This document shows, one piece after another, positions 57,598-64,000 of a stretch of DNA of 64,000 bases. Each line of letters opens with the position of its first letter. The first letter of the stretch is position 1. The stretch comes from Pseudoalteromonas amylolytica (GTDB lineage Bacteria; Pseudomonadota; Gammaproteobacteria; Enterobacterales; Alteromonadaceae). The position numbers and the translations under genes were made by a program. The stretch covers positions 1 through 64,000 of the forward strand of contig NZ_MKJU01000030.1 of NCBI RefSeq assembly GCF_001854605.1, given 5' to 3'. The notes under the pieces are model-generated. The model saw nothing but the letters and a program-made list of their open reading frames with translations, did no database searches and was not told where the DNA came from.

Positions 57598-58623
57598 ATG
57601 CTTAAGTCGAACGATTTAACTTCACAGCTGCTACCTACCATTGTTACCGCCAGAGGTGTATTGGCCATGCTGATCACCTCTCAAATTCTCGCCTGTGTAC
57701 TGGCGTTTGCACCATTGAGTTATGAAAGTGTTTGGGTTCGCTTAGGGATATTCAGCTTATTTATTCATTGTGTGAGTGCTGTTGGCTTCAGCACACTTTA
57801 TTGCCTACGTAATAAAGTGAGTCGCTATGGCTTTGTGAGCCAAGTAATGCTAACGCTCGTTATATTTCAGTGTATAACCATGCTGATAAGTGTTGTTGTT
57901 AGTTATTATTCTGCTCTTTATGATGGTATTTTTGATTGGACATTTGTGCTGAAAAATATGGCGATATGTTTGTTTGTATCGTTGTTTTTTATTCACTCAA
58001 TGACGATTTTTTTGGATAAGCTACAAACCGTCGAAACGCTCTCAAAAGTGGAGTTTGAAGCGCTGAGTGCCCGAATTCGACCACACTTTTTGTATAACAG
58101 CTTAAACACCATTGCTGAACTTGCTCATTGCAATGCCGATGACGCAGAGCAAGCGGTACTCACTTTAGCGCAGCTATGTAAGGCAACGATGCGCGCACAA
58201 CAATTAGCCTTGTTAAGTGATGAATTACAGCTCGCAAAGCAATATTTAGCGCTAGAGCGTTGGCGCTTTGGTGAGCGATTAACAGTCAACTGGTTTGTGC
58301 CTGAGTCTATCCCTAGGATTCAACTGCCGGTATTAACGGTTCAGCCTCTGTTGGAAAATGCGGTTATTTATGGCGTAGAGCCTGCTGCTCAAGCCACGCA
58401 GATCGATGTGGGTCTACATATAGAAAAGCAGTATGTGGTGCTTACTATCAAAAATGGTTATAACAGGACTCGAAAAGCAACTCATCAAGGCCAAGGCATT
58501 GCCCAAAACAATATCCGCGCTAGGTTAGCACATCATTTTGGCGAACGTGCAAGCTTGGAGATTGAACAAGGCGAGCATGTATACACGGTTACCCTGTGTG
58601 TGCCTCTGGATCACTTGTCATGA
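57598..58623 (+). CDS. LytS-family sensor kinase (FimS/AlgZ-like)
   Basis: 341 residues. Four TM helices (about 20-40, 47-70, 80-104, 118-138), then a His_kinase domain with H163 in ARIRPHFLYNSLNTIAEL, and an HATPase part (LTVQPLLENAVIYGVEP; GQGIAQNNIRARL). This is the LytS/FimS class. It overlaps the LytTR regulator gene by 4 bases. In Pseudomonas aeruginosa FimS (AlgZ) with AlgR activates the minor pilin operon; here the pair lies right before that operon. Confidence 0.92.
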   Translation: MLKSNDLTSQLLPTIVTARGVLAMLITSQILACVLAFAPLSYESVWVRLGIFSLFIHCVSAVGFSTLYCLRNKVSRYGFVSQVMLTLVIFQCITMLISVVVSYYSALYDGIFDWTFVLKNMAICLFVSLFFIHSMTIFLDKLQTVETLSKVEFEALSARIRPHFLYNSLNTIAELAHCNADDAEQAVLTLAQLCKATMRAQQLALLSDELQLAKQYLALERWRFGERLTVNWFVPESIPRIQLPVLTVQPLLENAVIYGVEPAAQATQIDVGLHIEKQYVVLTIKNGYNRTRKATHQGQGIAQNNIRARLAHHFGERASLEIEQGEHVYTVTLCVPLDHLS

Positions 58624-59285
58624 AGTATTTGGTGGTGGACGATGAACCATTAGCACGTCAGCGAATTCAACGCCTGTTATCACCTTTATCTGATTACGAA
58701 TGCTGTGCACAAACGGGCAATGCAGAAGAAGTTATATCATTGGTTGAGTGCCATCAACCACAGTTGGTGCTGCTGGATATTAGCATGCCGGGCATGGATG
58801 GATTAGAGGTTGCCAAGCGACTCAGTACGATGGACCCCTCCCCGAAAGTGGTTTTTATTAGTGCGCATCCTGAGTACGCTTTAGAGGCATTTGGGGTGTT
58901 TGCCAGCGGTTATCTGGTTAAGCCCGTTCAGCAAAGCGAATTGCACGCATTGTTAAGACATTTGTTTCCACCAAGAATCAAGTACTCAATTGGTAATCAT
59001 ATTCGTTGGCTGGAAGTGGCTGACGTATTAGTTGCTCGCGCTGAGGATAAATATACGCAGCTGTTTTTTGAAGGCGGGGAAGCGGTGGTTGATATGAGCC
59101 TTAAACAGTTGCAGATACGTTATCCTGAGCATTTTGTACAGGTACATAGAAACACGTTAGTAAAGCGTACTCAGATGCAATCACTTACTTACGATGGTGA
59201 TGGTTACTACGTCTATGTAACTGGGTACCCCGAGGCCATCGCGGTTAGTCGTCGGGCTGCACAAGCGATTAAATCAAGCTCTTAA
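58620..59285 (+). CDS. LytTR-family response regulator (AlgR-like)
   Basis: 221 residues from the ATG at 58620, inside the end of the kinase gene. Receiver with acceptor D53 in LVLLDISMPGMDG and the Lys of YLVKPV; LytTR DNA-binding domain (about 125-220) with YPEHFVQVHRNTLVKRTQM. It is similar to AlgR in length and layout. Two direct repeats that match the LytTR consensus lie at its stop codon and just behind, ahead of pilV. Confidence 0.93.
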   Translation: MKYLVVDDEPLARQRIQRLLSPLSDYECCAQTGNAEEVISLVECHQPQLVLLDISMPGMDGLEVAKRLSTMDPSPKVVFISAHPEYALEAFGVFASGYLVKPVQQSELHALLRHLFPPRIKYSIGNHIRWLEVADVLVARAEDKYTQLFFEGGEAVVDMSLKQLQIRYPEHFVQVHRNTLVKRTQMQSLTYDGDGYYVYVTGYPEAIAVSRRAAQAIKSSS

Positions 59286-59313
59286 CCGTTTATCGGTCCA
59301 TTGAACCGTTTAT
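59285..59313 (+). promoter_or_regulatory. LytTR-type direct repeat before pilV
   Basis: ACCGTTTAT occurs at 59285-59293 and 59305-59313, 20 bases start to start. Each fits the known LytTR consensus [TA][AC][CA]GTTN[AG][TG] at all positions, and with the next C resembles the AlgR box ACCGTTCGTC. It lies 71 bases before the pilV ATG. Confidence 0.68.
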
Positions 59314-59383
59314 CTGTAAACTGCTTGCTTATGTTTTGCAAAATTATAGGCTAACCTCATGAAGCTCCTTTTTTCGTTGTATT

Positions 59384-59941
59384 ATGCGGATAACATCGTC
59401 TCACAATAAAGGCTTTACATTACTTGAGGTATTGATTGCATTTATGGTGCTAAGCTTTGGCCTGCTAGGTGCCGTCGCACTGCAAGCGAAGGCGAAGCAA
59501 GCTAGCTTTGATGCCATGCAAAGAGCCGCAGCGCTCGCCTTAGCTAAGGATATAGTTCAACGCTTGAGAGTGAATGATACACAGGCGCTTAGTACCCACT
59601 ATAAAGTCGTTTTTAGTAGTTCTTCCACTTTAAACCCAGTCAACAGGTGCTTTAGTCAGCAGTGTGATTCTGCCAGTATTGCAGCTATGGACATTGAGCA
59701 TTGGCGTCAGGCTATTCGCGCCAGAGAAAATACCGGTTCTTTAGATAATACCACTGTGTGCATTACGCCTTCTGTGGTCGGCGGCACGCGTAACCGAGGT
59801 TACAACGTAGAGGTTGTGGTTGCTTGGCAAGGTAAACAAGCAATGAAAGCAAGCTCAGATAATCAAGCAATTAACTGCGGTGAAAAAAACGATAAACGTA
59901 GACTCGTGGTGATTAACAGTTATGTGCTGGTGAGGGCTTAA
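59384..59941 (+). CDS. pilV: type IV pilus minor pilin PilV
   Basis: 185 residues. A prepilin leader and the processing site KGFTLLEVLIAFMVLSFGLLGAVALQ place cleavage before the Phe, with Glu at position 5 of the mature protein. The PilV type is shown by AFMVLSFGLLGAVALQAKA. It forms the tip/priming complex with PilW, PilX and PilY1. The ATG has no good ribosome site. A fimT/fimU-type gene, which usually comes first, is not present in front of it. Confidence 0.9.
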   Translation: MRITSSHNKGFTLLEVLIAFMVLSFGLLGAVALQAKAKQASFDAMQRAAALALAKDIVQRLRVNDTQALSTHYKVVFSSSSTLNPVNRCFSQQCDSASIAAMDIEHWRQAIRARENTGSLDNTTVCITPSVVGGTRNRGYNVEVVVAWQGKQAMKASSDNQAINCGEKNDKRRLVVINSYVLVRA

Positions 59942-59945
59942 GTAC

Positions 59946-60938
59946 ATGCGAGTGAAGGGCTTTTCCATTGTTGAGCTATTGATAGCACTGTTTATTGGCA
60001 CCTTGATACTCGGGGGCGTGGTCGCAACCTATGTGAGCATGAAAGTGACCACCAGAGATACGCTTGCCATTGGTGAGATGCAAGAAACAGGACGCTTGGC
60101 GTTGTCTATTTTAGCACGCGATATTGAGCAGGTTGGATTTTGGGGCACCTTTTACGAAGCTGGATTTAGTGAAGAGAACGTGACGATGGCAGAATCTGTC
60201 GGTAATCCAAGAGGAGATTGCTTTGGTGGTATCAACAACGGCAGCTTTCCTGATAGAGCGCCTTCCAATTTTCGTTCTATTTATGCTGCCGTAGCCACCG
60301 ATAATACCCTTAACTGTATCTCAAATGCGAAGAAAAGCACCGAGGCCGTGCAACTTAAGTTTTTAGAAGGTAATCAGTTGCCAAACGTGGCTGCCATGCA
60401 AACAAATCGTTACTACTTTATTGCCGATCAGGAGCAGGCAATATTCACTTCTGGTCAGCAACGCACGGCATTACCTACCGTAAACTCTACGCTTTGGCCA
60501 TACAGCCATCATGTTTACTACGTCAGTGAGCAGCAAGTGACGCTGCGTGATCAAACGATTACTATTCCGGTATTATCACGTCGGCGCTTAACGGTGAATG
60601 GCGGTATGATCAGTGAAACGGTCATGGAAGGTGTCGAAGACTTACGTTTGGTGTTTGGGCTTGATACCAATGCAGATAACCGAGTGGATAGTTACCGTAG
60701 TACTGAGGACATGACCGCTGCTGATTGGGAGCGGCTCAATGGTATTTTAACCGTGCAACTATTTATTTTGGTCAGAGCACTGGAGCCCGATCCCGATTTA
60801 AAGCTCGCAAATCAAACCTACATCTTAGGATCAGACCCTGACAAGCGGGTACATACATTCAACGATAACTTTCGTCGCACGGTGTTTTCTACCACCATCA
60901 GGCTTAACAATATGGGGTCAATATTATGGCGCTTGTAA
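59946..60938 (+). CDS. pilW: type IV pilus minor pilin PilW
   Basis: 330 residues. The prepilin motif KGFSIVELLIALFIGTLILGGVVATYVSMK is at the start; RLALSILARDIEQVGFWG follows, typical of PilW. The globular C-terminal part has one likely disulfide pair. It is 4 bases after pilV and overlaps pilX by 13 bases. Confidence 0.92.
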   Translation: MRVKGFSIVELLIALFIGTLILGGVVATYVSMKVTTRDTLAIGEMQETGRLALSILARDIEQVGFWGTFYEAGFSEENVTMAESVGNPRGDCFGGINNGSFPDRAPSNFRSIYAAVATDNTLNCISNAKKSTEAVQLKFLEGNQLPNVAAMQTNRYYFIADQEQAIFTSGQQRTALPTVNSTLWPYSHHVYYVSEQQVTLRDQTITIPVLSRRRLTVNGGMISETVMEGVEDLRLVFGLDTNADNRVDSYRSTEDMTAADWERLNGILTVQLFILVRALEPDPDLKLANQTYILGSDPDKRVHTFNDNFRRTVFSTTIRLNNMGSILWRL

Positions 60939-61399
60939 AGCAGCAAAGAGGTATTGTTTTGATCACTGCGATGATCATGATAGTGGCGGTAACTGCAATA
61001 GCAGTCACCTTGATGAGCACCAGTAGCATTGATTTGAAAATTACTAATGCAGCGCAAGAACGTGAAGAAGCTGAGAGCTTGTTAATGGGTGAGGTGCAAA
61101 GGGCGGTGGCACAGCAAGCCGCGCTTGCAGAGCAAAGCTTATTTACGTTTAGCCGAGAACAGTTAGAACAAGGTAACAACACCTTTGACGGACAGAACGG
61201 GGCCACAAATAGGGTAACAAGCCTTAATAATGGCCCGATGGAAATTAGCTGCCCACGTTCGTACAGCGCGACAAACGGATTGATATGTAACATGACGCAA
61301 CTTGAAACCACTATCAACTACGGTAGTAAAGACCAATACACCATCACTGTGGTAACGGGCGTAGGACAAGAAATGCTCAGTGTAAAAGAGGGTCGTTAA
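60926..61399 (+). CDS. pilX: type IV pilus minor pilin PilX
   Basis: 157 residues. The N-terminus QRGIVLITAMIMIVAVTAIAVTLMS is like PilX: it has no Glu at position 5 of the mature form, as is usual for the PilX/GspK tip class; AAQEREEAESLL follows. It overlaps pilW by 13 bases, and pilY1 starts one base after its stop. Confidence 0.9.
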   Translation: MALVKQQRGIVLITAMIMIVAVTAIAVTLMSTSSIDLKITNAAQEREEAESLLMGEVQRAVAQQAALAEQSLFTFSREQLEQGNNTFDGQNGATNRVTSLNNGPMEISCPRSYSATNGLICNMTQLETTINYGSKDQYTITVVTGVGQEMLSVKEGR

Positions 61400-61400
61400 G

Positions 61401-64000
61401 ATGATGAAGTGGTGGCTACTTTTACTCACAGTTATGGCTTCTCATGCGTTGGCTGAAGATATTGAACTATACATAAAACGCAATGCGGATGTGACTAAAA
61501 AGCCGAGAGTTATGGTGGTGTTTGATACCTCTGGGAGTATGGCGTTCTCGAGTACCACAGGGGAGGATTGTGGATATGACTATTTTTATGATACGTATAT
61601 TTTATGTGCGGATAACCGTTTAGGTGTGGCCAAGACCGCTATCACAACGTTAGTTAACGATAATCCAGATATTGATTTTGGGCTTATGCGTTTTAACGAC
61701 AGTAATGGTGGTTATATATTGGCTGGCCTTGGCTCAAATACCAATAAAATTAAAAACCAGATCAATGCACTTGAGGCCAATGGGGCCACCCCTTTGAGCG
61801 AAACTCTTTGGGAGGCATATTTATACTTAACTGGTGGTAGTCGCTATTATTCTTGGTATTGGCCATCGTCGCAGCGAGACACGAGTGTTGAACGTTACAG
61901 CAAATATATTTCCCCGTTTGAGTCGATTGCAGCTGATCCAAATATTTGTAGCAGCTCGGCGAATTTGATTGTGATGACGGATGGTGACCCTTCTAACGAC
62001 AGCCAAAGCAATTGGAATATTGCAACAGAATACTGGAACACATTTTCAAAAAGCGCGACCACCGTACACGATAGCTATATGCCCGCACTTGCGGAAATTA
62101 TTCGTCATAAGGAAGATTTATATACTCAAGCAGGTAGTGTGGAAGATAGAGGGCGGGTGTACACCATAGGTTTTGGTCGTGGTATGAGCGATGAAGGTAC
62201 CGAAATCTTGCAAAAAACTGCGGATTTGGGAGGGGGGATTTATACGCAAGCGAATACACCACATGAACTATCAGAAGCGTTAAAAAATCAAATCGACAAT
62301 ATTCGTCAGCTCAACGACAGCTTTTCGTCACCGTCAGTTTCGACCAGTAGCTCTGATCACACCCGAAGTGGCGAGTCTTTGTATTACACTATGTTCTATC
62401 CTGAGAGCCACACTCGTTGGCAAGGTAACCTTAAAAAACTTAAGTTTTCAGATGATAAAGTGGTGGATATGCACGGTGCGCCAGCCCTTGATGAAAAAGG
62501 CTTAATTAAGGCAAGTGCAACCACTTTTTGGTCGCAAAGTGGCTCTCAAGATGGTAACAGCGTGAAACGTGGCGGGGTTAATTATCAGCTTAGTCAGCAA
62601 ATCACACGAACTATTTATTCTGACTTTGGTACTGACGCGTTACTTCCGTTGACCATTCGACAGGGGCGCACTAGATATAAAAATAGAAATAAATTTGCTC
62701 GAAAGTTTGGCACGAATGCTTCGCAGCTGCAAAACACCATAGACTGGCTTTATGGCAAAGATGTTGACGATGAAGATCAGGATAATAATACCCAAGAACG
62801 CCGTGATACCATATTTGGTGACCCGCTGCACTCAAAGCCAGTATCTATGGATTATGGCAATGGTGACATACGTATAGTTGTTGGCACCAACGACGGATTT
62901 TTACACATGTTTAAGGACAGTGGAAATACCGTACAAGAAAGCTGGGCCTTTATGCCGGAGTATTTATTTAAAAATGTTTCGGATATACGTAACAGTAAAC
63001 CAGATACAAAACTTTATGGTATGGACGGACCGTTGACCATTTACTTTCATGATACGCAAAAAAATGGCGTGGTAGATGGCAACGATAAAGTATGGTTGTT
63101 TGCCGGCATGCGCCGTGGTGGGGCGCGATATTATGCCTTTGATATTACCTCTCCAGATAGCCCTAAGCTGATGTGGGGAGGGCCCTTAGTTGGCGGTCAA
63201 GGGGGCTTTGAAGAACTCGGTCAAAGCTGGTCAAAGCCTGAAGTTACGTTTGTTGAAGCAAAGGGTGACTCACCGGTGCTTATCTTTGGAGCAGGGTATG
63301 ATACTGGCAAAGATAACTACACCAAAGCCACCGATCAGATTGGACGTGGCATCTTTGTGTTGGACGCAGCAACGGGTGCCCTTGTCTGGTCTTTGACGCC
63401 AAAAACAGGCTATAAGGGGGCACATAGCGTGGCTGGAGATGTTGCTATGTTGGACTCAAACTATGATGGTTATACCGATAGGCTCTATTTTGCTGATACG
63501 GGAGGGGATGTGTGGCGGGTTGATATGCCAAGTGCTGCGCCCAACGATAGTAAAAAGCCTTGGACGCACCATAAGCTTGCCCAATTGGCACAAAATGGTA
63601 GTAGTGGCGATCGGCGCTTTTTTTACAAGCCCGCCGTAGTGAGAACATTTTTCAGTAAAGTAACGGTTACAACAACCCCTGATGGTAGCGTCAAAACGCG
63701 TAAAGATACGCCATACGAGGCGGTGATGTTAGGCTCTGGTAACCGCTCACGGCCCACATTAACGGGTGTTAATGACTACCTGTTTATGATCAGAGATGAG
63801 CACACTGTCACCCAGTCATTTCAAACGAATGTACCCGAGGTTATCACAATTGGCAATTTAATGGATATCACCGGTGACCCATTTGCGTTGCAGCGCAGTA
63901 GTCTTGAAGGATTTACCAATGTTGAAGCAACACTGGGCGCTTTTAAGGGATGGAAGTACGCGCTATCTGGCAATGAAAAGTCGCTGGCAGCACCTGTCGT
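61401..64000 (+). CDS. pilY1: type IV pilus tip protein PilY1, 3' end missing
   Basis: The frame is open from the ATG at 61401 to the window edge (866 codons), so the C-terminus is cut. A signal peptide (KWWLLLLTVMASHALA) is followed by a vWA domain with the metal site DTSGSM (about 47-52) and MTDGDPS; then the PilY1 beta-propeller domain with VVGTNDGFLHMF, VWLFAGMRRGGARYYAFDI and a calcium loop DSNYDGYTD (about 685-693). PilY1 sits at the pilus tip and acts in adhesion, pilus extension and surface sensing. The calcium loop and the vWA site are both intact. Confidence 0.93.
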   Translation, partial: MMKWWLLLLTVMASHALAEDIELYIKRNADVTKKPRVMVVFDTSGSMAFSSTTGEDCGYDYFYDTYILCADNRLGVAKTAITTLVNDNPDIDFGLMRFNDSNGGYILAGLGSNTNKIKNQINALEANGATPLSETLWEAYLYLTGGSRYYSWYWPSSQRDTSVERYSKYISPFESIAADPNICSSSANLIVMTDGDPSNDSQSNWNIATEYWNTFSKSATTVHDSYMPALAEIIRHKEDLYTQAGSVEDRGRVYTIGFGRGMSDEGTEILQKTADLGGGIYTQANTPHELSEALKNQIDNIRQLNDSFSSPSVSTSSSDHTRSGESLYYTMFYPESHTRWQGNLKKLKFSDDKVVDMHGAPALDEKGLIKASATTFWSQSGSQDGNSVKRGGVNYQLSQQITRTIYSDFGTDALLPLTIRQGRTRYKNRNKFARKFGTNASQLQNTIDWLYGKDVDDEDQDNNTQERRDTIFGDPLHSKPVSMDYGNGDIRIVVGTNDGFLHMFKDSGNTVQESWAFMPEYLFKNVSDIRNSKPDTKLYGMDGPLTIYFHDTQKNGVVDGNDKVWLFAGMRRGGARYYAFDITSPDSPKLMWGGPLVGGQGGFEELGQSWSKPEVTFVEAKGDSPVLIFGAGYDTGKDNYTKATDQIGRGIFVLDAATGALVWSLTPKTGYKGAHSVAGDVAMLDSNYDGYTDRLYFADTGGDVWRVDMPSAAPNDSKKPWTHHKLAQLAQNGSSGDRRFFYKPAVVRTFFSKVTVTTTPDGSVKTRKDTPYEAVMLGSGNRSRPTLTGVNDYLFMIRDEHTVTQSFQTNVPEVITIGNLMDITGDPFALQRSSLEGFTNVEATLGAFKGWKYALSGNEKSLAAPV

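Overview
The window looks like chromosomal DNA of a marine gammaproteobacterium of the Alteromonadales, most likely Pseudoalteromonas or a close relative. I infer this from moderate-to-low GC, the gene content (two TonB-dependent receptors, many two-component proteins, DUF1328/DUF2383 stress proteins) and the gammaproteobacterial core string rpsT / murJ-ribF-ileS-lspA-fkpB-ispH followed by type IV minor pilin genes. I saw no tRNA, rRNA, insertion sequence, prophage or CRISPR array.

Layout. (1) 1-24.7 kb is an accessory and metabolic stretch: a TonB receptor cut by the left edge, a small outer-membrane barrel, a DMT exporter with a Sir2 protein that lacks zinc cysteines, two overlapping hybrid kinase genes, a RimK-type ATP-grasp ligase overlapping a GNAT/C39-peptidase fusion, an SDR, LysR regulators, a di-haem peroxidase with a BaeSR-like sensor/regulator pair, a GST, a racemase and a second TonB receptor. 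(2) 24.7-37.6 kb is the most coherent region. It holds small envelope and stress genes (lipoprotein, DUF1328, DUF2383, BON protein, OMP barrel, MscS channel, ElaB/YqjD-YqjE-YqjK-like trio) and a same-strand cluster of a phosphatase/diacylglycerol-kinase fusion, an NtrC-type regulator, a 65-residue isolated kinase H-box protein, a CHASE3 kinase, a receiver and a multi-receiver hybrid kinase. By eye I find five sequences with sigma-54 -24/-12 architecture in front of the output genes and of the lipid-kinase gene, and a shared palindrome around TTTTACCTGTAAAA placed upstream of them. The most economical reading is a self-contained sigma-54 envelope-stress regulon in which the encoded enhancer-binding protein drives its neighbours and perhaps its own cluster. 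(3) 37.6-49.1 kb is mixed: a chemoreceptor, an iron alcohol dehydrogenase, a DEAD-box helicase, GrxA, PpiC, a TlpA-like thioredoxin, an OlsF-like double acyltransferase, GhrA, SmrA and small membrane proteins. (4) 49.1-64 kb is the conserved rpsT to ispH block, then a LytS/LytTR (FimS/AlgR-like) pair and the minor pilin genes pilV-pilW-pilX-pilY1, the last cut by the right edge. Two perfect LytTR-type direct repeats lie between the regulator gene and pilV, which suggests direct control of pilus assembly.

All functional calls come from reading protein motifs and DNA by eye. No similarity search or motif scoring was run.
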